Positions 9,279 to 17,387 of a stretch of DNA of 29,852 bases are shown one piece after another. How positions within the stretch are numbered: the stretch's first letter is position 1; every line of letters starts with the position of its first letter. A model generated the notes under the pieces. That model made no database searches, was not told where the DNA came from, and saw nothing but the letters and a program-made list of their open reading frames with translations. A program made the translations under genes and the position numbers. Source of the stretch: Paratrimastix pyriformis (Eukaryota; Preaxostyla; Paratrimastigidae). The DNA is taken from positions 1 to 29,852 of the forward strand of contig JAPMOS010000317.1 of assembly GCA_027972325.1 (NCBI GenBank), read 5' to 3'.

Positions 9279-9869
9279 ATGCCTATTATCACTTTAAAAA
9301 ATGGTGCTCAAGCTGAAAAAATCACAATGTCCGGCACTTACAAAGATACAAAACAAAACCGCTCATTAGGGCGTGTCGGTCGAAAATATAACAAGACTGT
9401 GTTACGAATCGTGAAAGGTCCATCTCGTGGGAATAGAAAGGGACAACATTCTGGCGGAAGTTTAAAAGATTACGATTTTTCTGATGTCGTTTTAAATGGG
9501 CAACCTATGACTTATATTGATGATAACGGCAATTCTGTCGTTCAATTGATAAAAACCGATGGATCAACTGAAGAAATTCCAGAAGATCGTTATATACGCT
9601 TCTTAAAACCACAGGTCGATGAAATTCTCAAACAAAAACCAAAACGGGTCTACTATAAACGTCCTATCAAAGATACTATGATGGTAGGTGATGGGATTGG
9701 TGCTGAAGTTGTAGACGCCGTCGCTGAATTACCTGGTGCCATACGTAAGGTCATAGGTGATATGAAAATTCGCGGTCCAAAAATAGGCCTCACACATGGC
9801 TATCGTAATCCCTTCACAGGGCAGTATATTGTCGGAAATAAGTCAGAAGATTTAACATATATGGGATAA
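9279..9869 (+). CDS. Basic core-like protein with adenain-type site
   Basis: A 196-residue protein. The N-terminal half is basic and glycine-rich, the middle about 75-110 is acidic and strand-like, and about 110-131 is basic again. MVGD before Gly139 matches the adenain consensus (M/I/L)xGx-G. After it comes an amphipathic segment (AEVVDAVAELPGAIRKVIGD) followed by a basic glycine-rich tail. This layout resembles precursor core or pVI/pVII-type proteins of adenovirus-like viruses, trimmed by the viral protease. Function is inferred; the family was not recognised. It follows the capsid and mu-like genes in the same direction, preceded by TATAATTATATATATG, which contains the start codon. Confidence 0.6.
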   Translation: MPIITLKNGAQAEKITMSGTYKDTKQNRSLGRVGRKYNKTVLRIVKGPSRGNRKGQHSGGSLKDYDFSDVVLNGQPMTYIDDNGNSVVQLIKTDGSTEEIPEDRYIRFLKPQVDEILKQKPKRVYYKRPIKDTMMVGDGIGAEVVDAVAELPGAIRKVIGDMKIRGPKIGLTHGYRNPFTGQYIVGNKSEDLTYMG

Positions 9870-9882
9870 ATGATGATAGTTA

Positions 9883-9927
9883 AGAGAGGGGCGAGAAGAG
9901 ATGACATAGAGAGGAGAGGAGAAAGTT
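9883..9927 (+). other. Purine-rich tract after the structural module
   Basis: A 45-base stretch made almost only of A and G (repeats of GAGAGG, GAGAAG) just after the last structural gene and before the accessory module. No coding sense was found. It could affect transcription termination or simply be low-complexity sequence. Confidence 0.4.
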
Positions 9928-9969
9928 TACAGCATAAAAGTGCGTCTTAAAATATGTATTCTATATTTA

Positions 9970-10020
9970 CAATTAAAATAAATAATATAGAAATAAAAAT
10001 ATATTACTATAGTATATAGA
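9970..10020 (+). promoter_or_regulatory. Promoter module A, shared with 15771-15822
   Basis: The 31 bases 9970-10000 are identical to 15771-15801, and the following TATTACTATAGTATATA differs from the second copy at about one position. AGTATATAG ends one base before the ATG of the 154-residue gene. Identical upstream blocks before different genes point to a duplicated promoter and probably joint regulation. Confidence 0.65.
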
Positions 10021-10485
10021 ATGGAACAAGATCCTTTTGATCAAATAATAGCCCCATATAAGCACTATGAATTTTGTGCCGAAATGTCGCAACATATTGA
10101 AAGTGTTATCGCCTATTACATTCGACTGAATCGATATAATAAATTTTCCATTTCGAGTGATGAATGTTTGCTGCCTGCATGTGAAAGGATTTATGGAATG
10201 TTTGCTTCTACAGTTTCCAAAATTAATGAGGATATTCGTGAATTGACTCGATTTAATCATCAATATGGTGAAGACACCATACGTCAGTTAAAATATCTGG
10301 TAGAAACGTCTACAGGATGTCGGGATGGGGTTGAGCATATGCATCAATATATAGAGAAATACTATACAAATCTAATTAATAGATCATTCATGGATCGTGA
10401 CAAACAAACAATATATGAGAAGGAACTGAGCAGATTGGAAGAATACTACAAAATTGTGTCAACTCGATTACAAGTAAATAATTAA
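10021..10485 (+). CDS. Unrecognised helical protein, 154 residues
   Basis: No family recognised. It is all-helical in character, with acidic and aromatic residues and several cysteines, no membrane segment and no signal peptide. The stretch with YNKFSISSDECLLPACERIY loosely resembles the core DYAKSSEYCLNAII of the 269-residue protein at 15823, and the two genes share an almost identical 51-base upstream module, so it may be a diverged, shorter relative. It is the first gene after the structural block, and the strong promoter suggests early or high expression. Function unknown. Confidence 0.6.
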   Translation: MEQDPFDQIIAPYKHYEFCAEMSQHIESVIAYYIRLNRYNKFSISSDECLLPACERIYGMFASTVSKINEDIRELTRFNHQYGEDTIRQLKYLVETSTGCRDGVEHMHQYIEKYYTNLINRSFMDRDKQTIYEKELSRLEEYYKIVSTRLQVNN

Positions 10486-11392
10486 TTAATTTTTTAATAA
10501 TATACGTATTATTTATTATGTCACTCCCTGTTTTGTCATTTTATATATCATCATAAGATGATCTATATATATGAATCATTAATGAATTTTCACGTCATGG
10601 GTATATTTTTCCCTATCCCCACCCAGCCCCTTCTAGTGGATTTCTTGTCAAATAATTACGTCACACGACGCAAAATTTACAAACTTCATTTAAAGTTTAC
10701 GTCTTATCATGCTACGAGTGAAATAATTTTATGACGCGAAGTATGACGCGAATAATAAAACGTCATATAAATTTCTGTCATAGCGTGCCCGTCTGATGAG
10801 TGTTTTCCCACCTAATGGCATCATATTATCCCACCAGATGCCATTAAGTGGATCATTTTATGACCAAATATAAATGACCTAAATCATGACGTGAATTTTA
10901 TGAACTTCATAAAAGTTTATGTCATAGCGTGCTAAAGATGAAAATAATTTTATGACGCGAAGTATGACGCGAAAAGTTGAACGTCATAAAAGTTTCTGTC
11001 ATTGCGTGCAGGTCATGCAATTTCTGATGGGGTTTTCCATAAAAACCTTCGTCTTATGACCTCATATGATCCCACCACATGCCGTTAAGTGGATCATTTT
11101 ATGACCAAATATCAATGACCTAAATCCTGACGCGATTTTTATGAACTTCATAAAAGTTTCTGTCATTGCGTGCAGGTCAGGCAATTTCTGATGGGGTTTT
11201 CCATAAAAACCTTCGTCTTATGACCTCTTCTCAACATAAAAATTTTTTTGTACAGGGCCTTCCTTACTTACTCATGTAAATATACCCACAGTCTTACGTG
11301 AGCTTGTTACAAACTACAATAACACCCCGCATAAATCATTAAATCGACAAACACCGAATCATGTATTTACACATCGACAAATCCAATTACAA
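10486..11392 (+). other. 900 bp noncoding region with repeats, possible origin
   Basis: No convincing gene on either strand. From 10486 to 10683 it is AT-rich, with a short hairpin-like sequence (ATCATC..GATGAT) near 10545-10565 that could end the upstream transcript. From 10684 to 11227 it holds an imperfect repeat array, listed separately. From 11228 to 11392 it leads into the next gene without the usual AGTATATA motif. The size, position between modules and repeat content suit a replication origin or partition site, but that is inference. Confidence 0.5.
10684..11227 (+). repeat. Imperfect long repeats of about 220-240 bp
   Basis: Blocks recur: TGACGCGAAGTATGACGCGAA at about 10731 and 10952 (period near 220), AAGTGGATCATTTTATGACC at about 10846 and 11086 (period 240), and CAATTTCTGATGGGGTTTTC at about 11018 and 11182. 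A shorter motif, CATAAAAGTTTCTGTCATTG with variants, appears about five times (near 10685, 10765, 10905, 10985, 11148). The word TGACGCGA is frequent and GC-richer than its surroundings. Such iterons could bind an initiator or be a recombination-grown array. Confidence 0.7.
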
Positions 11393-11779
11393 ATGAAGGA
11401 CGTGATGACAAATTCAAATACATTGATAATTGACCGACTGGTCAATAAATATAAACCAGGGGATCATGTCAGGATATACGAAAATGTTGGGAAATATGCC
11501 AAAGAAATCCCACGATTCAGTAAAGAAATATATGAGATATCAGGAAGGGAAGGCACAAAATGGGTTGTGAAAGGAAAACGTCGGAAATTTAAGACAGATG
11601 AGATACAAAAGGTTAATGCTGATAAGATAGAAGGAATAAATAAAAAAGATATTGGGCAAGAACTTCACAAAAAAATACGGGTAAATAGAGGCTTAATAAA
11701 ATTAAAACGAGAAGGGATAGATGAAGACAATATCATCAATGAGAAAAAACTGAGAAGGTTAAAGAAAGAATTAAATTAA
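11393..11779 (+). CDS. Small protein with integrase-C-terminal-like SH3 domain
   Basis: A 128-residue, very basic protein. The segment KYKPGDHVRIYENVGKYAKE, followed by RFSKEIYEISG, a short strand and FKTDEIQKV, resembles the SH3-like DNA-binding domain at the C-terminus of Polinton and retroelement integrases (GD.VRI, then F...WS.EIF.I, then a final strand ending in E.q.v). No catalytic core precedes it and no zinc finger is visible, so it is either a captured domain used as a DNA-binding protein or what remains of an integrase. The rest is a lysine-rich helical tail. It overlaps the convergent helicase gene by four bases. The start could also be the internal Met at codon 4. Confidence 0.55.
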   Translation: MKDVMTNSNTLIIDRLVNKYKPGDHVRIYENVGKYAKEIPRFSKEIYEISGREGTKWVVKGKRRKFKTDEIQKVNADKIEGINKKDIGQELHKKIRVNRGLIKLKREGIDEDNIINEKKLRRLKKELN

Positions 11780-13302
11780 GCAATATTAATTAAATCATAA
11801 TTTGTCGAACGAGAGAGCGCGACATATTTCATCCGGCGATCAAATGCATCCCATTGATGAATTGTATAAGGTTGGTTAATTGTAAGACCTTGAGAACTGT
11901 GGCAAGTGGTGGCAAACGCTAGGTAAAAGAGGGTTTGGAAGTCAATAAAAGGAATCTCAATACATTCATTTTCGAGAGGGTTGAGAACAGTGATGATTTT
12001 TGTCTTTCGATCTATTTTTTTGATAATGAACCTTTGATTATTGTAGACTTCGTATTTTTTATTATTTGCCCGGCCAATGACTGGCATTTTTTCGAGTAAG
12101 TCAACATCTTGACTATCTGGATCTTGATTTAATTTTTGGAAGTGAACAGGTTTGAGTTTGTCATTACATGATGCGATAAACCGTAACATACAAGAGTGAT
12201 TTAATTCGATACGTTTTTTATTAGTAAAGCAGATATGTGTCATAGTATCGACAGAGTGGTGGAAGTCCGATTTATTGAGTTTGGAAATATTTTTAGGGTC
12301 ACATAAATCAAAGAGTGTCCGGTCAGAACGCCGACATTTAGTGAGTTGAATCATATGAAAGTTAGTTAATTCTTTGATAATCGTGGAATGTTCATAATCA
12401 AAATGATCATCAGCGACAGGAAGAAGTTGCTCGAAGTCACCAACAAGAATAAATTTTAATTCTGGAAGTGCAAGACGTAACATACGGAAAAATGTAAAGA
12501 AATAAGAAGAGCACATACTAATTTCATCAATAATCAGAACATCAACATTGAAGCAATTCATAAAGACATGTTTATTTTTTGTAGCCATATTTAATAACTT
12601 GTGAAGAGTTATACCAGCTTGATATAAACGAGCGCTAATATTTGTTGGTGTAGTGACACGATACGAGCGTCCTGTTGCTGTGAGTTTCTCGATAATTTTA
12701 TTTGTCAACGTTGTTTTGCCACATCCTGCACGAGCATTAATGAGAGTGCTGATGACAGGTGAAGTTTTTGTATCGGGAACGACATAATTGACAAGCGGAG
12801 CAAAATCCTTATCGATATTTTCATCAGTAACAAGAGTGATAGGTTTATCATTATAGATATACTCGTCGAAAGTGAAGCCCTTCATCCGTTCACTGAAGTG
12901 TGAGTTATTCGAGGCCTCGAATTGATATTTGGGAATCTTTTTGTCTGCGTCCCAGAAGGATGAATTAATAATATCTTCCAATTTGTTGGTATCGTCATCA
13001 TCAAAAGCATACTGAACATAGCAAGTGATACAATCAGTATTATATCGTGCGACAATGCCACCATGATCGATGATTTTTTTTCGGAGGATGTCCATCTCGA
13101 TGGCCTCCTGTTCTACGATAAATTGATAAATCGGCCGACGATCGCCGAAAATCATGGCTTCAGATTCATTGAAGATTGAAAAGACGGTCTTGTTTTCATT
13201 GGTTTCAATAAAAGCATTTTCGGAAGTGAGGAAATCACATAATGCCTGAGATTTATCGGTCGTGTAATGTAAAGATGATTTAGATGTAGTATTCCTATTC
13301 AT
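11776..13302 (-). CDS. PolB C-terminal part fused to SF1 (Pif1/RecD-like) helicase
   Basis: A 508-residue frame with two parts. Residues about 55-130 look like the end of a family B DNA polymerase palm/thumb, with motif C as YNTDC (87-91) and a preceding helix typical of these polymerases. Residues about 185-508 are a superfamily 1 helicase: Walker A RAGCGKTT (191-198), DEIS (259-262), motif III VGDFEQLLPV (287-296), the arginine-containing TKCRRSD (321-327), and near the end TCHSSQG and YVALSRS. It would replicate and unwind the element's DNA. It belongs with the upstream minus-strand frames as one polymerase-helicase region, which looks broken by about two changes in total. Confidence 0.8.
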   Translation of the reverse strand: MNRNTTSKSSLHYTTDKSQALCDFLTSENAFIETNENKTVFSIFNESEAMIFGDRRPIYQFIVEQEAIEMDILRKKIIDHGGIVARYNTDCITCYVQYAFDDDDTNKLEDIINSSFWDADKKIPKYQFEASNNSHFSERMKGFTFDEYIYNDKPITLVTDENIDKDFAPLVNYVVPDTKTSPVISTLINARAGCGKTTLTNKIIEKLTATGRSYRVTTPTNISARLYQAGITLHKLLNMATKNKHVFMNCFNVDVLIIDEISMCSSYFFTFFRMLRLALPELKFILVGDFEQLLPVADDHFDYEHSTIIKELTNFHMIQLTKCRRSDRTLFDLCDPKNISKLNKSDFHHSVDTMTHICFTNKKRIELNHSCMLRFIASCNDKLKPVHFQKLNQDPDSQDVDLLEKMPVIGRANNKKYEVYNNQRFIIKKIDRKTKIITVLNPLENECIEIPFIDFQTLFYLAFATTCHSSQGLTINQPYTIHQWDAFDRRMKYVALSRSTNYDLINIA

Positions 13303-13325
13303 GCAGCCAATCCAACCATTGATAC

Positions 13326-15155
13326 TTAATTTTCCGAATTGTGTGAAATCGCGAGATTTTTAGTAATTTGATCTTTGATAGTAATGTTGTGATCTTGAAT
13401 ATATTTTTTGGCTGACTGGTCGACAACATTAATATAGTTTTCGATGACAGATTTGAATTTATCAGCACGGATAGGGGACGAACATACGATTTTGAATTTA
13501 ACATCATCCAATGTGAAGTAACCCATTTTCAGACCATGAATAACAGTATTATGATAATACCAACCAGAGCCTCGAGTTGGAAAATAATGAGAGGTTTCAA
13601 CAAAGTATTTCCCACAAACGATTTTATCTATATTTTTATCGAAAGGAGTGACTTGATCCATGACACAAAACCGAGGAATATCTGAGGTGGAATGCATAAT
13701 AATATTTCTTCGAGTTTTGCACATGTCAATTTTCATTTGCATATAAATCCCAATGATGTCAGTAGAGAGAGAACAAGGGACATCTTCGATAAAAGCATAA
13801 GGTGTATACTTGTCAATAATATCAAATACTTGCTGGTTATAATAGCTCCGAGTGCTGTCGATTTTGGAATACTTTCCATTTTCGCGTTCTGCAGTGCATT
13901 TTTTCAGATGGCATGATTTACAGAGTAATTGTAAATTGTCAATAGTCGTCGGACCGCCTTGACAGACAGGGAGAATATGATCAATTTCTGGATCGTCAGG
14001 GAAGCATTGACATACGGCACATTTTCCTGAAGATTTTTGAGAGACTTCTTTTTTCAGAGATTCAGATACATCAAGACGTGTATGGGTATCACAAAGTTTT
14101 TCAAACTTGGAGAAAAGGACATAACTCGGTTGATTAACGAAAGGAATATTCAGATGGTTGCAGATTGCAATGGCATTTTTATATGATACGTTTGTAGCTT
14201 TGTTATAGTTGGCATCAGAATAAAGATGAACGATATGATTTTCATCACGTTGATATTTAATATACTTGACAGAATGGCCTTGAAGATGGATATTTTTTGA
14301 GGATATATGAAAGTTGAGCTTAGTTGACAATTCCATGAGCATGTCAAATAGGTCATCGCATGAATACATGACATTGGCACCATTCTCGAGTGTATTGAGA
14401 TCAGCAATATGAACGTTTTCGTGAATTTCCTTTAAGGTTCCATTTGCATTAACAAAAGTGTTAGTTTCTTCTTTATGAGTTTCATTGTCAGAAAATAAAG
14501 AAGTGCGAATATCATTGACATTATTCTTGTCTGTCTTGCGAGAGTTGAGAATTGTAGTTATGACACTTTCCTCAGTGATTAAATAACAATGGTTATTATT
14601 TAGAATAAAAATAAATGGCTTCTTTTTATAGCATTCATCGGCGATATTTGGAATCTTGAAGGCTTTAGGCACAGTGATCTGGTGGCGATTCGTTGCGATA
14701 TATTTATTAAAGAGGACATTATTCCAATCAAATGCATAACAAGAGATATTTAAATGGGAGCAGATGTAAACGACATCTTTTGTAGTGATTCCATGATTAA
14801 TATAGTTGTTCATTCTTTCGTCTGTTTTCAGTTCTGAATGAATGTATCGAAGGATATGTAATATATAATCACGGGAGAGACAGGGATAAGAGAAGAGCAA
14901 AGCATCGATTACACAGTTATGATTTTTGAAGCTACGTGTATAAGATCCGACACCTTTAATATCAATAGCTGGAGGAGACCATTCGCGCATGGGAATATTA
15001 TTTTTTACTCGCTCTTTCTCAAACTCTTGAATTACATAGTCTTGATATTCTGGATTATTGACTAGCGCTTCACGTCCTTCTATGAGGTCATCTAGTTCAG
15101 ATGTTGAAAGACTTCCGATGCCAGAAATATCGACACTATATTCCTGTAGTTCCAT
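13326..15155 (-). CDS. PolB N-terminal part with HNH nuclease and OTU-like domain
   Basis: A frame of about 609 residues from the first in-frame ATG (15155); the frame is open further upstream. The N-terminal part has NHNCVIDALLFSY (about 14895-14930) and, later, KPFIFILNNNHCYLIT (about 14575-14620), a Cys...His pattern recalling OTU-like cysteine proteases; this is tentative. An HNH endonuclease follows (about 13890-14030): CAVC, then EIDHILPVCQGGPTTIDNLQ, then CKSC, with four zinc ligands and the DH pair. Then the polymerase palm begins with motif A-like KIDMCKTRRN (about 13704-13733) and YFVETSHYFPTRGSGW. No exonuclease motifs were seen. It is part of a replication region that looks broken. 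Confidence 0.7.
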   Translation of the reverse strand: MELQEYSVDISGIGSLSTSELDDLIEGREALVNNPEYQDYVIQEFEKERVKNNIPMREWSPPAIDIKGVGSYTRSFKNHNCVIDALLFSYPCLSRDYILHILRYIHSELKTDERMNNYINHGITTKDVVYICSHLNISCYAFDWNNVLFNKYIATNRHQITVPKAFKIPNIADECYKKKPFIFILNNNHCYLITEESVITTILNSRKTDKNNVNDIRTSLFSDNETHKEETNTFVNANGTLKEIHENVHIADLNTLENGANVMYSCDDLFDMLMELSTKLNFHISSKNIHLQGHSVKYIKYQRDENHIVHLYSDANYNKATNVSYKNAIAICNHLNIPFVNQPSYVLFSKFEKLCDTHTRLDVSESLKKEVSQKSSGKCAVCQCFPDDPEIDHILPVCQGGPTTIDNLQLLCKSCHLKKCTAERENGKYSKIDSTRSYYNQQVFDIIDKYTPYAFIEDVPCSLSTDIIGIYMQMKIDMCKTRRNIIMHSTSDIPRFCVMDQVTPFDKNIDKIVCGKYFVETSHYFPTRGSGWYYHNTVIHGLKMGYFTLDDVKFKIVCSSPIRADKFKSVIENYINVVDQSAKKYIQDHNITIKDQITKNLAISHNSEN

Positions 15156-15300
15156 CTGTTTCTGTTTTAAATCAGGAGATGATTTGAGTGAAGCAGCAAC
15201 AGCTCGATTTATCTTATCTTGATCATGGAGTGCATCCTGAGGAATGTTTATTTTACCCGAAATTTGAAGGTCCCGATTTTGTCCGTTCCATCCTTGGTGT

Positions 15301-15636
15301 TTACATAATTGGCATGTCCAGTACAAAAGACTGGAATGAGTTTTTTCTCTTCTTTCCCTGTGTCAATTTCTTCAAATGTTTTGGGTTTTCAGGTTTCTGG
15401 ACTTCGATCGGTTGAAACTTCCGCGCTGTCTTCATGAGTTGTCCGACAGATTTATTAATTTTGATTGTTTCCTCATGAATATGAACGAGTCTATCCAGAT
15501 TTTTACGAATCAGCTGAGGATTTATTTTTTGATTTGAGGCGATGTAAAGGGACAGATGATTAGCAACAATTCGTTGAGTGGGTAAATCTGATGAGGCATA
15601 TTTTTTTTTCAGCGTTTGAGCATAGTATTTGGTCAT
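15301..15636 (-). CDS. Small basic protein upstream of the polymerase, 111 residues
   Basis: Unrecognised, helical and lysine-rich (MTKYYAQTLKKKYASS at the start). ATG at 15636 is preferred over a TTG four codons earlier. It runs into the polymerase region in the same direction and may be the N-terminal part of the polymerase-helicase protein or a separate gene; the sequence alone does not decide. Sequence toward 15637-15770 is AT-rich and includes a TATATATATATATA run near 15683-15700, a plausible minus-strand promoter. The region as a whole looks broken. Confidence 0.5.
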   Translation of the reverse strand: MTKYYAQTLKKKYASSDLPTQRIVANHLSLYIASNQKINPQLIRKNLDRLVHIHEETIKINKSVGQLMKTARKFQPIEVQKPENPKHLKKLTQGKKRKNSFQSFVLDMPIM

Positions 15637-15770
15637 AATTTTTGGCAACTAATTTTTAATGGTTGAAGTTAGTTTTGGAACATCTATATATATATATATG
15701 GATATATAATTTTATTTTTATATTCAAAATATTTAATTTTAAAGAAAAATAATTTCAGGAATTTAAAATA

Positions 15771-15822
15771 CAATTAAAATAAATAATATAGAAATAAAAA
15801 TCTATTAATATAGTATATATAA
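15771..15822 (+). promoter_or_regulatory. Promoter module B, twin of 9970-10020
   Basis: The first 31 bases repeat 9970-10000 exactly, and the last part TATTAATATAGTATATA is near-identical to the first copy. AGTATATA (15812-15819) lies three bases before the ATG of the 269-residue gene. A related block, ATATATTAATATAGTATATA, lies before the paralogue at 18906, and AATATAGAAATAAATATATA before the gene at 16669. Confidence 0.65.
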
Positions 15823-16632
15823 ATGTTGGATATCGAAAGATTACTCGATAACGAAAAGGAAATCCTTTCTGAATGTGAAAAGTGTCTCAGACCATTGGAA
15901 ACAGGTTTTAAATTGTTCTGCAAAATCATTAATGTAAGTGATTTGAAAAATATCATGAAAAAAGATGATTATGCTAAATCATCAGAATATTGTTTAAATG
16001 CTATCATAGAATCACACGAAAGAGTGAAATCGAAATTCGAATCAATGTATAAGAAATATCTGAACAAATATACTGATGCCGACGTAGCACTCAGTAAACT
16101 GAAATCGATCACAATAGGTGATCTTGAACAATTAAAAAAATACACAGGTCCCAGAATTTGTGACGATGAAGTAGACTATTTCGAAAACATAGTGAAGAAA
16201 TTGGACGATAATCCTGGCGAAATTATTATTTTTTGGAGTCAGTTGGTGACTGACGGAGCGCTAAGTTGGGAATTTGGCCAGCGCGATCTCTCTACAATAT
16301 GTAAATATAATACAACAACATACTTATTGGATCGAGTTGCTCAGGCGCTCCTTACTGACGAAAAACAAACTGATAATGATGAACAAAATGTATATGATGA
16401 TTATGGATGTGGATATCATCCTGAAAATAGATATAAAAAATCAGAAAGAGAAACGCATGTATTATTGTATGATTTAGAAGATTATGATGATCGCGTCGTC
16501 TTGAAAAAAATATTGAACGAACTGATCTCACAAATTGATAACATTGATAACATTAATAAAAATGATAAAAATGACGCATCTGATCGAGACAATAAAATAT
16601 CTTCAAGTGAGAGTGATATTTACTATTATTAA
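15823..16632 (+). CDS. Accessory helical protein, paralogue of the 18906 gene
   Basis: A 269-residue protein of unknown function. Residues about 30-110 form charged helices with the core VSDLKNIMKKDDYAKSSEYC, then a helix ending in FESMYKKY. This core is clearly shared with the protein at 18906-19697 (VTDLKPIMKYDLYKASTPYC, then YIEMYEKC). Both also have a later Trp-containing segment (ALSWEFG here, LLTWGYV there). The C-terminus is acidic, Asn/Asp-rich and low-complexity. No signal peptide or transmembrane helix. It has its own duplicated upstream module. It is likely an element-specific family kept after duplication; a regulatory or host-interaction role is only a guess. Confidence 0.65.
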   Translation: MLDIERLLDNEKEILSECEKCLRPLETGFKLFCKIINVSDLKNIMKKDDYAKSSEYCLNAIIESHERVKSKFESMYKKYLNKYTDADVALSKLKSITIGDLEQLKKYTGPRICDDEVDYFENIVKKLDDNPGEIIIFWSQLVTDGALSWEFGQRDLSTICKYNTTTYLLDRVAQALLTDEKQTDNDEQNVYDDYGCGYHPENRYKKSERETHVLLYDLEDYDDRVVLKKILNELISQIDNIDNINKNDKNDASDRDNKISSSESDIYYY

Positions 16633-16668
16633 TATAGAAATAAATATATATTTGTATATTATAGTATA
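16633..16668 (+). promoter_or_regulatory. AT-rich promoter before the 76-residue gene
   Basis: Contains AATATAGAAATAAATATATA, resembling the shared upstream module at 9970 and 15771, and ends in ATAGTATA immediately before the ATG at 16669. The leader would be almost absent. Confidence 0.5.
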
Positions 16669-16899
16669 ATGCCGAGGGAAGTATTATTGAGACATGTGAG
16701 TGTGATCGTTAGAGAAGGGGATCATGTGAAAATCACAAGAGAGAGTAATAATATCTGGGTCAAAATCAAGACAATAACAAGAGATGGTACAACGATGACC
16801 GGAATTTTAGAGAATGATGTGATTCCAGAAAATAAGAAATACAAGGTTGGCAAGAAAGTGAAATTTTCCACTGATGAGATCATTCAAGTTCTTGTTTAA
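16669..16899 (+). CDS. Small SH3-like beta-barrel protein, 76 residues
   Basis: A small, strand-rich, basic protein. REGDHVKITRESNNIWVKIK, then ITGI-type turns (TMTGILENDV) and KVGKKVKFSTDEIIQVL at the end give a five-strand barrel pattern. It resembles small DUF2314-like or Tudor/SH3-like domains with a GD.VKI start and a final F..DEII.V strand. The end also resembles the FKTDEIQKV end of the protein at 11393. Likely a nucleic-acid or protein binding module. Family and role are not certain. It has its own short upstream promoter-like sequence. Confidence 0.5.
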   Translation: MPREVLLRHVSVIVREGDHVKITRESNNIWVKIKTITRDGTTMTGILENDVIPENKKYKVGKKVKFSTDEIIQVLV

Positions 16900-16935
16900 T
16901 GAATCTAATATATAATGAAATATCATATATTAAAT

Positions 16936-17328
16936 TTATTCATTGATTCGAGTTATAGTAATATCATCAGATTGATATTTAGCGCATGATTTTTTTTTAA
17001 TATTTTCAATTGTTTGCATTGTAAGATGAAGGTCACGAGCGATATCAGAAAGTCGATTATATTCACGTCTCATATTATGAATTTTATCGACAAAAAGCCA
17101 ATGAGGTGATGTATTAACGATGCGACCACCTTGAAGATGTTTACCACGATTATTTTGTATGAGTTTAGTTATTTCAATCTCATTGTCCCCTCCATTTAAT
17201 TTTTTATAAACAGAAGCAAGACAACAATTTAGATGTTGCGCAACATCATGCACATTATGAAAATCCTGACTTTCACCTGTCTGGCGATTTGTAACTCTCC
17301 AACCGTATAAATTTGTTTGTCCAGTCAT
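16936..17328 (-). CDS. Double helix-turn-helix (NUMOD1-like) DNA-binding protein
   Basis: A 130-residue protein with two similar helix-turn-helix units: FHNVHDVAQHLNCCLASVYK (about 23-42) and EYNRLSDIARDLHLTMQTIE (about 89-108), each with the pattern aliphatic-xxA-xx-L-xx-xxxI/V seen in NUMOD1 and related nuclease-associated modules. Between them is a basic segment with HLQGGRIVN, which may be a strand hairpin. NUMOD modules usually accompany homing endonucleases, but no nuclease domain is fused here, so it may regulate transcription of the element. Upstream on the minus strand lies ATATATAGTATAATAATATA, the element's usual promoter type. Confidence 0.55.
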   Translation of the reverse strand: MTGQTNLYGWRVTNRQTGESQDFHNVHDVAQHLNCCLASVYKKLNGGDNEIEITKLIQNNRGKHLQGGRIVNTSPHWLFVDKIHNMRREYNRLSDIARDLHLTMQTIENIKKKSCAKYQSDDITITRINE

Positions 17329-17387
17329 TGATCTATATATATTATTATACTATATATTTCTTTTTAAATTAAGAAAAATATATAATT

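Noticed and set aside
10684-11227. Repeat array considered as a CRISPR array
   Set aside because: Repeats are long, imperfect and nested, without short constant repeats separated by unique spacers, and no cas-like gene is nearby.
13692-13916. Plus-strand frame within the polymerase region
   Set aside because: Antisense shadow of the HNH/PolB frame with no promoter-like motif or recognisable domain.
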